Assembly: GCF_023283985.1 (NCBI RefSeq) | Contig: NZ_JAKIKU010000002.1 | Span: 62,001 to 126,000, forward strand | From: Shewanella electrodiphila | GTDB lineage: Bacteria > Pseudomonadota > Gammaproteobacteria > Enterobacterales > Shewanellaceae | Length of the DNA: 64,000 nt | Reading direction: 5' to 3' | In this document: positions 8,048 to 17,562 of the stretch, piece after piece | Layout of the letters: every line of letters starts with the position of its first letter | Numbering within the stretch: the first letter of the stretch is position 1 | Position numbers and translations under genes: made by a program | The notes under the pieces: generated by a model | Databases searched by the model: none | What the model saw: the letters and a program-made list of their open reading frames with translations, nothing else | What the model was told of the DNA's origin: nothing

Positions 8048-10162
8048 GTGAAAAAACAGCTTTTATGTTCACTAATTGTCATTTCTAATGGCGCGATAGC
8101 ACAGGATAATATTAACCAAACGTCAGAAATGAATGATGATATTGAACGTATTGAGGTGAGAAGACATTGGCAGCCATATCGCGGTAATGTGCCATTGATT
8201 GATACACCACAAGCTGTCGATAGAATTAATGCTGACACGATAAAAAACGAGGGTATTACTCGTTTTATGGATGCCTTAGATTTTTCTCCAAGTATCGTAA
8301 GACAAAACAATTCTGGTGGCATGTTTGATAGCTTTGCTATTCGCGGTTTTTCTGGGGATGAAAACAATCCAACAGGTTACTTAGTGAATGGTTTTAACTC
8401 ACGGGGTTATAACGGTAATAGAAATACCGCCAATATTGAAACCATTGAAGTAATGAAAGGACCAGGCTCGGCATTGTACGGTCAAGGTGAGCCAGGTGGT
8501 ACAGTCAATATCGTTACTAAAAAGCCTCAGTTTGAAGAACAAGGCTATATTCAAGGGACTTTAGGTAACTACGATACTAAGCAAGTTGAGTTTGACCACA
8601 CTAAAGGCATTAGTGATGATGTCGCTTACCGTATCAATGGTTTTTATGAAGATTCAGATACCTATCGCGATCATGTTGATGTTCAAAGCTTAAACTTAAG
8701 TCCGTCTCTTTTGTGGAATATTTCAGATGCCACTAGCTTAAGCTATGAAATGGAAATTCTCGATCAACGTAAGCGGTTAGAACGTGGTGTATACGTTTTA
8801 GATAATGACTTTGATGCTGTTGATACTTCGGCATTTTATGGTGACACCAGAGATGGCGACCATACCGTTAAGGCACTAGGTCACCAATTATTATTAAATC
8901 ATCAGCTTAATAATAATTGGCACTTATTAACTGGCTTAGCTTATCGAGATTCATCGTTTAAAGGACAGTCTTCAGATGCAGAGCTTTCTGACGGTCGCCA
9001 GTTGATTTATAACGATCCAAATACGCTATCAAGACAACGAAGAGAGCGTGACTATCAAGCACAAGATTTGTCAGCGCGCTTCGAGATCAGTGGTGACGTA
9101 GAATTAGGAGGGTTTAAGAATAATCTTTTAGTTGGATTAGATTATTATAACTTCCAGTTAGACACTGATTACCGAGTATGGCGAACAGCTTGGGGCTCAG
9201 GTGACGATACTTATTCGATTGACCCGAACAACCCTGATTACACTATGTTTCAGCCTGAAACATCACCAACGACATTGACATCAGAAGAGCAAACAGGTGT
9301 TGGCTTTTATGCGCAAGATTTGATTGAGTTAACCGATAAAGCAAAATTATTGCTGGGCTTCAGGGTTGATCGATTTAATCAGCAAATTTTGAACAAACTG
9401 GATAACGAAGAACACGAACAAGACCAAACTGAAGTGTCTTCGCGTTTTGGATTTGTTTATGAATTAGGTGACAATATCAATGTGTACACCAGCTATGCAG
9501 AAGGGTTCAGACCGAACTCTGGTCTAGATTCAGACAGAAATGCCTTTGAACCTGAACAAACTAAGTCGTTTGAAGTGGGCCTTAAGTGGCAAAATGTCGC
9601 CGATAGATTTTCAGGTAGCCTCGCACTTTATGACGCAAGCAAAACCAATATGCTAACAGCGGAGCCTGATACAGGGTTATCTGCCACATTAGGTGAAGTA
9701 GAAAGTCAGGGCGTTGAATTTCAGCTGAGCACATTACTGACCGATGATACCAGTCTTGAACTCGCTTACGCATATACTGATGCAAGAACTGCGAAAGACT
9801 TGATTGATAACGACTGGGGTGTGCCAATTCCTAAAGGCTCACGCTTAATCAACGTTGCAGAGCATGTCGGTCATGTTGCTTTAAGACATTACACAGACAT
9901 TATGGGTAAAGAAGCCTACTTTGGCGCCACAGTAAATTATGTTGGTGACCGCCTAGGTGAGACAACCGACCCAGACTATATTCTACCTGCATACACCTTA
10001 GTTAACTTATCTGCGGCGGTAGATTTAACCAGCAGATTTAGTCTGATGATTGATGTAAATAACTTATTTAATCAGCAGTATTTTGAAAGCTCGTACCATA
10101 AGTTATGGACTATGCCGGGTGAGCCGATTAATTTCACCGCGAGTGTTAAGTACCAGTTTTAA
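8048..10162 (+). CDS. TonB-dependent siderophore receptor
   Basis: The 704-residue protein begins at a GTG with a signal peptide ending near AIAQ. A TonB-box-like stretch DIERIEVRR is followed by a plug domain with PQAVDRINADTI, ETIEVMKGPGSALYGQGEPG and GTVNIVTKKPQ, the siderophore-receptor (FhuA/FhuE-type) signature. The rest is a 22-strand barrel that ends in the outer-membrane C-terminal phenylalanine (ASVKYQF). It imports a ferric siderophore across the outer membrane using TonB energy. The substrate cannot be fixed by reading, but hydroxamate-type receptors look most similar. It stands alone; iron control is expected but only a weak Fur-like site is visible. Confidence 0.92.
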   Translation: MKKQLLCSLIVISNGAIAQDNINQTSEMNDDIERIEVRRHWQPYRGNVPLIDTPQAVDRINADTIKNEGITRFMDALDFSPSIVRQNNSGGMFDSFAIRGFSGDENNPTGYLVNGFNSRGYNGNRNTANIETIEVMKGPGSALYGQGEPGGTVNIVTKKPQFEEQGYIQGTLGNYDTKQVEFDHTKGISDDVAYRINGFYEDSDTYRDHVDVQSLNLSPSLLWNISDATSLSYEMEILDQRKRLERGVYVLDNDFDAVDTSAFYGDTRDGDHTVKALGHQLLLNHQLNNNWHLLTGLAYRDSSFKGQSSDAELSDGRQLIYNDPNTLSRQRRERDYQAQDLSARFEISGDVELGGFKNNLLVGLDYYNFQLDTDYRVWRTAWGSGDDTYSIDPNNPDYTMFQPETSPTTLTSEEQTGVGFYAQDLIELTDKAKLLLGFRVDRFNQQILNKLDNEEHEQDQTEVSSRFGFVYELGDNINVYTSYAEGFRPNSGLDSDRNAFEPEQTKSFEVGLKWQNVADRFSGSLALYDASKTNMLTAEPDTGLSATLGEVESQGVEFQLSTLLTDDTSLELAYAYTDARTAKDLIDNDWGVPIPKGSRLINVAEHVGHVALRHYTDIMGKEAYFGATVNYVGDRLGETTDPDYILPAYTLVNLSAAVDLTSRFSLMIDVNNLFNQQYFESSYHKLWTMPGEPINFTASVKYQF

Positions 10163-10541
10163 TCGCTGCTTAGACTTGCTACTGCGTTGTTGAACTTCGG
10201 CAGCAGTCCTCATTGACAACAGTTAACATTAAAAAGCGACCCTAGGTCGCTTTTTTGTTGTCTTTAAAACGGACGGGGATATGTCATCATGACATTATTC
10301 ATTCAATGTTATATCTAATTCCCTCCTATCTCTCAGCTAATTCTCTTCTCACTTTTCATTACACTATCATTAATGTATTGATGTATTGATGTTCATAGGC
10401 GGGTAACTAGAAGCGCTTTGTAAAGCTATGCAAAGTTATTGTTTGGCTATTTTCTTTAAAATGTGAACTATTTAGAATCAATTGCGTAACATCTCAATAA
10501 TAATGAATTGCATAATAATAACGAAAATGGATTTCCAATTG
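10163..10541. other. Intergenic region between receptor gene and RND operon
   Basis: The 379 bp contain the receptor terminator and the promoter region of the efflux operon. A short direct repeat of GTATTGAT lies near 10375-10390. Nothing else is recognised. Confidence 0.4.
10231..10257 (+). terminator. Rho-independent terminator after the siderophore receptor
   Basis: AAAAAGCGACC and GGTCGCTTTTTT form a tight hairpin with a 3-nt loop and T-run, about 70 bp past the stop codon. Confidence 0.9.
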
Positions 10542-11924
10542 ATGAAAAGACATTTCACTAAAGTGGCTTTAGCAACTTCGCTGGTCATTTTGTCTGCTTG
10601 CACCAGCTCATCCTATGTCGATGAGCCCTTGGTTAAGCCGCAACTTCCTCCTTCTTGGCATACCGATGCTGAGTCGTTAAAAGACAATCAAAGTTGGGTA
10701 ACACCAATAGCGACAGATCAGTTATTAGAATTTATCAGCATTGGCTTAAACACCAACCAAGCACTCATACAGCTAGCATTAGAAGTTGAGGTCAAAAAGC
10801 AGCAGCTCAATGTGAGCGATTCAAGCTTTTGGCCTGAGCTAAACCTTGGTGCGAATAGTTCCCGAAGTGGCGATAATGATGCGTCTTCTAGTGCTAATAG
10901 CCTGAGTCTAAACTTAAGTTATGAACTCGATATCTGGGGTAAATTATCTGATAACGCCAGAGCCTCAAAACTGAATTTATTAACCGCTGAAGCTAACTAT
11001 CAGCAAGCAAGAGATGCTTTGGTGGCAGATTTGGTCATTGCCTATTACAAGGTAGTGACATCAAATGAACTAGTGAAGTTGTTTGAGCGCCGCACTGAAA
11101 ATGCTCGCCTGAATTTTGAGATTATTGAATCAGGTTATCTGCAAGGCTTAAATGCCGCATTAGATGTCTATCTAACACAAAATGAATTTTATACTGAAAA
11201 CTCCAATCTGCTATCCCAGCGCAGTCAGCGAAATCAAGATGTCAGAACCCTAGAGCGACTGTTAGGTGGCTATCCTGCGGGCAAATTATTGATTGATGAA
11301 AAACTACCATTGCTGCCACAAGGGATAAAAATTGGCGTGCCCAGTGAGTTAGTAAAACGCAAACCTGAATTAAAAGCTGCTTGGTACCAACTACTGTCGC
11401 AAGATGCGTTAGTGGCTTATACCCAAAAACAGCGATACCCATCATTGAGTTTAGGGGCCGATATTGGCACTGCCAGTAGTGACATTGCCAACTTATTAAG
11501 TGGTGACTACAGCTCATGGTCTGTGTTTGCTGGTATTACCGCACCTATTTTTAATGCGGGTCGATTAGCGTCGCTCACAGAACAACAGAAATTAAAGCTG
11601 AAGCAGCAAGAGCAACAGTATCTCAGTACCTTGTTTAACGCTTTTGAACGGGTTGAGAACAACCTAGATTTAGATGCCAGTCTGCAGCAACAATATCGCG
11701 CGACTTTAAAAGCTCAAGAAAATGCTATTCAAGCTGAAACGTTATCATTTGAGCAATACCAGGTGGGTCTAGTCAGCTATACCACTGTGTTGGATGCTCA
11801 AACGCGCGCCTTTGTTGCCCAAAGCTCAGTCATTAGCTTAAAAAACCAAATTATTGCCAACCGTATCGGACTACACCTAGCTTTAGGTGGCGATCTGGAT
11901 GCGAGTGTTACAGAAGAAGAATAA
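10542..11924 (+). CDS. RND efflux outer-membrane lipoprotein (NodT/TolC family)
   Basis: The start at 10542 gives a 460-residue lipoprotein with signal peptide and lipobox LSAC (Cys20). Upstream in-frame starts would extend it by up to 20 residues without a better ribosome binding site. Two TolC-type halves are visible, with NLSYELDIWGKLSDNARASK in the first and the second repeat LSLGADIG...SVFAGITAPIFNAGRLAS. Such proteins form the trimeric outer-membrane exit duct of tripartite pumps. It is the first gene of an operon: the adaptor begins 1 bp after its stop codon and the pump follows. Substrates are unknown. Confidence 0.92.
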   Translation: MKRHFTKVALATSLVILSACTSSSYVDEPLVKPQLPPSWHTDAESLKDNQSWVTPIATDQLLEFISIGLNTNQALIQLALEVEVKKQQLNVSDSSFWPELNLGANSSRSGDNDASSSANSLSLNLSYELDIWGKLSDNARASKLNLLTAEANYQQARDALVADLVIAYYKVVTSNELVKLFERRTENARLNFEIIESGYLQGLNAALDVYLTQNEFYTENSNLLSQRSQRNQDVRTLERLLGGYPAGKLLIDEKLPLLPQGIKIGVPSELVKRKPELKAAWYQLLSQDALVAYTQKQRYPSLSLGADIGTASSDIANLLSGDYSSWSVFAGITAPIFNAGRLASLTEQQKLKLKQQEQQYLSTLFNAFERVENNLDLDASLQQQYRATLKAQENAIQAETLSFEQYQVGLVSYTTVLDAQTRAFVAQSSVISLKNQIIANRIGLHLALGGDLDASVTEEE

Positions 11925-11925
11925 T

Positions 11926-13191
11926 ATGATGAATAAGAAATACCTTATCCCCGCAGGCATTATTGCGATTGCTATCGTCAGTATCATAGTGATTACTTCA
12001 AATCCACCAAGTAGCAAACGTGGCAAACCAATGGCTGTGGCTGCAATGTCGGTAGAAACACTGATAGTTAAACCGCAGGATTATCAGATTCAGGTGAGCA
12101 GCTTTGGCGTGGTAAAACCGCGTACCCAAAGTGTGTTAGTGACGCAAGCATCAGGGCAAATCTTATCTATTAGCCCTAACTTCCGTGAAGGTGGCTTTTT
12201 TGAAAAAGGGGAAGTGTTAGTCCAGCTTGATGACCGAGATTATCAAGCAGAAGTAAAAATTGCCGAATCTGGATTAATGCTGGCGAGACAACAATTGTTA
12301 GAAGAACAAGCCCGCACCAATCAGGCACTTGCAGATTGGCAGCGTCTTAGTAATGGCCGTGAGCCAACCTCATTGGTATTACGTGAGCCACAATTAGCCG
12401 CAGCGCGAGCGGCGATGTTATCTAATCAAGCGTCATTAGAGAAAGCCAATTTAGCACTAGAGCGAACTCATGTAGTCGCACCATTTTCAGGACGAATACT
12501 CGAAAAGCATGTTGATGTGGGTCGCGTAGTGTCAACCAATGGCCAGTTAGCCACTATTTACGCAACCGATTATGTTGAAATTCGCTTACCGATTAACAAC
12601 AGCGATTTAGGTTTAGTTGAGCTCCCTGAGCAAGGTAAGAAAAGCGTTGCCAAAGTAAGTTTTGAGTCGGATTTAATTGGCCTGCAAAAGTGGGAAGGAG
12701 AACTCATTCGCACTGAAGGGGCCATCGACAGTAACTCGCAGCAGCTTTACGTTGTCGCGCAAATTGACGACCCATTTGTGTATCAAGCAAGTCAGCAAAT
12801 GCCGCTTAAAATTGGACAATACCTGACAGCTAATATTGCCGGTAAAAAACTTAAGCAAGCGTTAGTTATTCCAACTAAAGCTATTTATCAAGGCGCTTAT
12901 GTCTATGTGGTAAATGACGGCGTATTACTGCGCAGAGAAATCACCACAAGATGGCAAAACAGCCAAGACTCAGTAATTAGTGCAGGCTTACAAAGTGGCG
13001 ATGAATTGGTAACGACTTCCCTTGGTCAAGTGAGTTCTGGCACGCCAGTCTCAATCGTGGGCCAAGCGAGTAAAGCCGCTCAGTCTGATAAAGGTGAACC
13101 TAGTCCGCGTCGAGGTGATAAGCCGCCTAAAGCTAAGCTAATCGCAGATAAGGCAGCAGATAAAGCGACCAAAGAGGAGCAACGACCATGA
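11926..13191 (+). CDS. RND efflux periplasmic adaptor (membrane fusion protein)
   Basis: The 421-residue protein starts at tandem ATGs (11926 and 11929) right after the previous stop. It has an N-terminal membrane anchor (about 6-24) and a lipoyl half-motif GQILSISPNFREGGFFEKGEVLVQLDDRDYQ. A coiled-coil hairpin follows, then the second lipoyl half THVVAPFSGRILEKHVDVG and beta-barrel domains. The last 40 residues are Lys/Pro-rich and low complexity, which is longer than usual. HlyD/AcrA-type adaptors bridge the pump and the outer-membrane duct. The gene overlaps the pump gene by 4 bp (ATGA), indicating translational coupling. Confidence 0.93.
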   Translation: MMNKKYLIPAGIIAIAIVSIIVITSNPPSSKRGKPMAVAAMSVETLIVKPQDYQIQVSSFGVVKPRTQSVLVTQASGQILSISPNFREGGFFEKGEVLVQLDDRDYQAEVKIAESGLMLARQQLLEEQARTNQALADWQRLSNGREPTSLVLREPQLAAARAAMLSNQASLEKANLALERTHVVAPFSGRILEKHVDVGRVVSTNGQLATIYATDYVEIRLPINNSDLGLVELPEQGKKSVAKVSFESDLIGLQKWEGELIRTEGAIDSNSQQLYVVAQIDDPFVYQASQQMPLKIGQYLTANIAGKKLKQALVIPTKAIYQGAYVYVVNDGVLLRREITTRWQNSQDSVISAGLQSGDELVTTSLGQVSSGTPVSIVGQASKAAQSDKGEPSPRRGDKPPKAKLIADKAADKATKEEQRP

Positions 13192-16100
13192 TTGCTTGGT
13201 TTGCTAAAAACCATGTCGCAGCCAATTTGTTGATGCTGTTGCTACTGGTATTAGGTTTAGGTTCATTGTCTACGCAGATCCCGCTAGAGGTATTTCCAAC
13301 GGTTGAATCTGAACGAATATCAGTAAGTGTCTCGCTGCGTGGAGCTACCCCTGAAGATGTCGAAAAAGGGGTGACAATTCGCATTGAAGAAGCGGTGCAA
13401 GATTTAGAAGGAATTGAAAAAATCACGTCGAGTTCATCTGAGTCATCCTCTCGGGTGACGATTGAGGTTGATAGTGGCTACGACCCACGTGACATGTTGG
13501 CCGATATTAAAAGTCGAGTCGATGCGATTAATACCTTTCCTGCTGATGCTGAAAAACCTGTAATAGCGCTTGCCCAGCGAAAGCGTGAAGTGATTGCAGT
13601 GACGGTAACAGGTAAATACAGCGAAAAAGAAACCATTGAGTTTGCTGAAGTCGTGCGTGATGAATTACTGCGACTTGATGGCGTGACCCAAATGGATTTA
13701 AGCGGGGTGCGTAACTATGAGGTGTCGTTAGCGTTATCGCAAAACAAGTTACGCCAATACAATTTAACCCTTAGTGAAGTGTCGCGAGCAATTAATGCCT
13801 CCAGTACCGATATCTCAGCGGGTAACTTAAAAACCCAAGGCGGCGATATTTTACTGCGCTCAAAAGGCCAAGCTTATTACAAAGATGAGTTTTCCAATAT
13901 CGCGATTAAATCTGCTGCAGATGGCACCATTATTCGCTTAGGTGATATTGCTAATGTCGAAGATGGTTTTGAAGAAACCCCAGTAAGAACCCGTTTTAAT
14001 GGCCAGCAGGCTGCCTTTATTGATGTCTATCGTATTGGCCAGCAAAGTGCGATTGATGTTGCTGATCAGGTCAAAGGCTATATTGATTCACGTCAGGCAA
14101 CACTGCCTGAAGGTTATGGCCTTAGCTACTGGGATGATGATTCTGAAATCGTTAAAAACCGTATTGCCACGTTAACAGGCAGTGCACTGCAGGGCGGTAT
14201 TTTGGTTCTGCTATTGCTGACACTGTTTTTACGTCCTTCCATTGCGATTTGGGTGTTTATCGGTATTCCAGTGTCTTTTATGGGCGCTTTTATCTTTATG
14301 CCGTTTTTTGGTGTTTCATTAAACGTCATCAGTTTATTTGGTTTTATTCTGGTACTGGGTATTGTGGTCGATGATGCGATTGTGACCGGCGAGAATATTT
14401 ATACTCACCTTAAGACTTCTCCCAATGGCGAACATGCGGCTATTTTGGGTACGCAAGAAGTGGCTGCGCCCGTGACCTTTGGTATTCTTACAACGATTAC
14501 TGCCTTTTTACCTATGTTGTTTATCGAGGGGAATCGAGGGGCGATATTTGGCCAGATTGCGATTGTAGTTATCCCAGTTTTATTGTTCTCATTAATCGAA
14601 TCTAAGTTTGTTCTGCCTGCTCACCTTAAGTACATTAAACTGCGTAACGATAAGGACCAATACAATAAGTTTGAGGTGTTTCAGCAAAAATTCGCAGATG
14701 GGTTTGAACATGCAATTATTAAGTTTTATCAACCATTCTTGCGCATAGCGCTAAAGCATAAAACTGCTACGTTAAGTTTATTCCTGAGTATTTTGCTGAT
14801 TATTGCAGCATTACTGGCTACGGGCTGGACCAAGTTTACCTTCTTCCCGCGCATTCCCAGTGAAACGGTACGTCTTAACTTGACCATGCCAGCAGGCACC
14901 CCATTTGAGGTGACTAACGCACATATTATTGCTATTGCCGCTAAAGCTGAGGCGCTGCAAGAAAAGTATCGAGATGAAGATACGGGCGAGAGTGTGATCA
15001 TTAATATTCTAGCGACCACAGGTGGCCGTGGTGGCACATCAAATGCGGGGGGCGTTCGTTTTGAAATCACCCCTGCAGAAAAGCGTGAGTCAGATATTAC
15101 TTCACGGCAGTTACTAACTGAGTGGCGCCGTAGTGTCGGTGATATTCCGGGTGCGGAGTCTGTGACCTATCGCGCTGAAATCGGCCGAAGCTCTGATCCA
15201 ATTGATGTGCAGTTAAGTGCGAATTCCCTTGAGACATTGCGAGAAATTGCCGACCAAGTGAAACAACACTTGAAAACCTATCCGACCGTATTTGATATTG
15301 CCGACAGTTTATCTAACGGTAAAGAAGAGCTGTTAATTGAGTTAACCGAGCAAGGTAAAGCCTTAGGCTTAACCCGTCAGGAAGTTTCAAGCCAAGTCAG
15401 AAGTTTCTATTTTGGCGCCGAAGTACAACGTATACAACGTGGCCGTGATGATGTGCGGGTCATGTTACGTTTGCCATTGGATGAACGTCAGTCATTGGAT
15501 GACCTTAAAAAGGTATTGATTACCACCAGTCAAGGCACACAAGTGCCGCTTGGCCATGTGGCGAAAATGACCTCAGGTAAAAGCCCATCTAGTATTCGAA
15601 GAATCGATCGCTATCGAGTGTTAAATGTCACTGCGGATGTGGATAAAGACAACACGAATATGACAGTACTTCAAGCCGATCTTAAGGTCTATCTTGATGG
15701 TTTAGTGCAGCAATATCCTGGTGTGCGCCATTCGCTTGAAGGCGAAGCGCGTGAGCAACGAGACAGCTTTGGTTCATTGCAGTGGGGCTTGGTGTTTGTG
15801 TTGTTTATGATTTATAGCCTATTGGCGATACCGTTTAAGTCATACATTCAGCCGCTAATTGTGATGAGTGTGATCCCCTTTGGTTTAATTGGTGCGGTAC
15901 TCGGTCACTGGTTTATGGGATCGCCACTCACCATTTTCAGTATTTTAGGGATGCTTGCTCTGGTGGGGGTTGTGGTTAATGACTCGTTAGTGCTGGTGGA
16001 TTTTATCAATAAAAAACGTATTGAAGGTATGCCATTAGCCGAGGCGGTATTAACCGCAGGCACAAAACGATTTAGACCGGTTATGTTGACCAGTTTAACC

Positions 16101-16325
16101 ACCTTTATTGGTCTGATGCCCTTGCTACTCGAAAAATCTACCCAAGCGCAGTTCTTAATTCCAATGGCGATTTCACTAGGCTTCGGGATTATCTTTGCCA
16201 CCTTTATCACCTTGATTTTGGTGCCAGTTAATTACCTTGTGGTTGAGCGATTAAAGGGCAATAAAGTGGATCACGCAAGTTTAGACCAGACGTTTGATGA
16301 TGCTTTTGGTGTGGCTAAATCTTAG
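13188..16325 (+). CDS. RND-family efflux transporter, inner-membrane pump
   Basis: The 1045-residue protein has the RND layout: a first helix, a large periplasmic loop (TPEDVEKGVTIRIEEAVQDLEGI), six helices, then a second loop and helices in repeat. The proton-relay aspartate pair is present in GIVVDDAIV at residues 395-396. It belongs to the AcrB-like HAE group, not the heavy-metal CusA group, because the metal-type charged motif in helix 4 is absent. With the lipoprotein and adaptor upstream it forms a complete tripartite exporter. No regulator gene is adjacent, so control is not predictable. Substrates cannot be read from sequence. Confidence 0.94.
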   Translation: MIAWFAKNHVAANLLMLLLLVLGLGSLSTQIPLEVFPTVESERISVSVSLRGATPEDVEKGVTIRIEEAVQDLEGIEKITSSSSESSSRVTIEVDSGYDPRDMLADIKSRVDAINTFPADAEKPVIALAQRKREVIAVTVTGKYSEKETIEFAEVVRDELLRLDGVTQMDLSGVRNYEVSLALSQNKLRQYNLTLSEVSRAINASSTDISAGNLKTQGGDILLRSKGQAYYKDEFSNIAIKSAADGTIIRLGDIANVEDGFEETPVRTRFNGQQAAFIDVYRIGQQSAIDVADQVKGYIDSRQATLPEGYGLSYWDDDSEIVKNRIATLTGSALQGGILVLLLLTLFLRPSIAIWVFIGIPVSFMGAFIFMPFFGVSLNVISLFGFILVLGIVVDDAIVTGENIYTHLKTSPNGEHAAILGTQEVAAPVTFGILTTITAFLPMLFIEGNRGAIFGQIAIVVIPVLLFSLIESKFVLPAHLKYIKLRNDKDQYNKFEVFQQKFADGFEHAIIKFYQPFLRIALKHKTATLSLFLSILLIIAALLATGWTKFTFFPRIPSETVRLNLTMPAGTPFEVTNAHIIAIAAKAEALQEKYRDEDTGESVIINILATTGGRGGTSNAGGVRFEITPAEKRESDITSRQLLTEWRRSVGDIPGAESVTYRAEIGRSSDPIDVQLSANSLETLREIADQVKQHLKTYPTVFDIADSLSNGKEELLIELTEQGKALGLTRQEVSSQVRSFYFGAEVQRIQRGRDDVRVMLRLPLDERQSLDDLKKVLITTSQGTQVPLGHVAKMTSGKSPSSIRRIDRYRVLNVTADVDKDNTNMTVLQADLKVYLDGLVQQYPGVRHSLEGEAREQRDSFGSLQWGLVFVLFMIYSLLAIPFKSYIQPLIVMSVIPFGLIGAVLGHWFMGSPLTIFSILGMLALVGVVVNDSLVLVDFINKKRIEGMPLAEAVLTAGTKRFRPVMLTSLTTFIGLMPLLLEKSTQAQFLIPMAISLGFGIIFATFITLILVPVNYLVVERLKGNKVDHASLDQTFDDAFGVAKS

Positions 16326-16717
16326 TTCTGCATATCGTATATATTGTACGTCGTATATCGCATAGAGCTGTGGGGCTAAATTAGTCTGAATGTCTATATT
16401 AGCGAAGACACAAAAAGGGGAACAGAGATTGTTCCCCTTTTTTGATCGTGTTAAACCAAACAATGATGCCGTTCGATTATTTATTGAGGTTAATGGGGGT
16501 AATGGGGAGGGAATTTAATATCTGTTTGAATTTTAGGCAGCTAGAACCTGCACCGTTTACTTCACCCTTAAATTGTTGATTAAATGTAACGAATGGATGC
16601 TGTAAAAAATTATACTCATGTGAAGTAGTAGCCAAAGCTGATTTTAAAGATGGCTTGTAGATATTAAAAATACAGCGTGATTTGTTGTTAATAAATGTAA
16701 AAGGAATAACCATTTCT
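16326..16717. other. Intergenic region after the RND operon
   Basis: The 392 bp carry the operon terminator at 16412-16443 and about 270 bp of otherwise unremarkable AT-rich sequence before the RDD gene. A 78-codon minus-strand frame at 16477-16713 has no ribosome binding site and runs into the RDD gene promoter, so it is not called. Confidence 0.5.
16412..16443 (+). terminator. Rho-independent terminator after the RND operon
   Basis: AAAAAGGGGAACA and TGTTCCCCTTTTTT pair around a 4-5 nt loop and end in a T-run, 86 bp after the pump stop codon. Confidence 0.9.
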
Positions 16718-17401
16718 ATGGATAGAATGCCTGATTTTTCATCATATACGTATGGTGAGCTGCTAGATGTGCGTAATCAGATTGATAAGACAATATACCG
16801 AGACCGTTTTGACGAAGTCGCTAGGCTGATCCAAATCTACGAAGCCTCTCCAAAAGAAGCATCACCAAGAGAAGCTGTCGAGGAAGAACAAAAGGCAATC
16901 ACCAATAAATACGCGACCTTTTGGCACCGCCTAGGCGCAGCAATTATTGATGGTTTTTTTTTAGCACCAATATTGTATCTTGAGTGCTTAATTTTCGGGG
17001 TAGAATTTAACTTAAACGATCAATTACAACAGTCATTACACGGCTTACAGATCATTATTTACTATATATTCATGCATGCTTTTTATGGACAAACAGTTGG
17101 TAAAATGTGTACAGGCGTAAAAGTAGTAAATCATGAAGATGAAACTCCTATTGGTTTAAACCAATCTATTTTAAGGGAGTCTGTTAGCTTAGGATTTTGT
17201 TTAATTGGACTGTTGCTTATCGTTGTTAGTTTGAAAGTTAATATTGCTAATATCGAACCATTAATTTTCACTCTACTATTTATAGGAATACTTGCGTTAG
17301 GTTGGAACATTTCAGAATTCATCACCATGCTTTTAAATGACAAACGCCGCGCAGTACACGATTTTATTGGCAGGACGGTAGTGGTCATCACGAATGATTA
17401 A
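16718..17401 (+). CDS. RDD-family integral membrane protein
   Basis: The 227-residue protein has a polar N-terminal region of about 65 residues with a helical, charged stretch (IYEASPKEASPREAVEEEQ). The RDD domain follows: FWHRLGAAIIDGFFLAPILYL with the family arginine/aspartate pair, GQTVGKMCTGVKVVN, two more hydrophobic helices and RRAVHDFIGRTVVV at the end. RDD proteins are membrane proteins of mixed role, some linked to ion transport. The ATG at 16718 was preferred because AAGGA lies ahead of it and no protein-like sequence precedes it. No operon partner is present. Confidence 0.8.
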   Translation: MDRMPDFSSYTYGELLDVRNQIDKTIYRDRFDEVARLIQIYEASPKEASPREAVEEEQKAITNKYATFWHRLGAAIIDGFFLAPILYLECLIFGVEFNLNDQLQQSLHGLQIIIYYIFMHAFYGQTVGKMCTGVKVVNHEDETPIGLNQSILRESVSLGFCLIGLLLIVVSLKVNIANIEPLIFTLLFIGILALGWNISEFITMLLNDKRRAVHDFIGRTVVVITND

Positions 17402-17562
17402 ATGATTCAATTAACGGCTTTATTAAATTCGCTACCTATTGCAATTGTATAGCCTAAAACGCTGATAAATATTGTGGATATTTCCCATCATTTTCACCTA
17501 AAGAAAACAAGCTTGCAGACTTAATCTACTGGATGTACTACTACCAACTTGGAAGGTATTAA

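Noticed and set aside
16477..16713. 78-codon minus-strand frame before the RDD gene
   Set aside because: No ribosome binding site, overlaps the RDD promoter region, and no recognisable domain.
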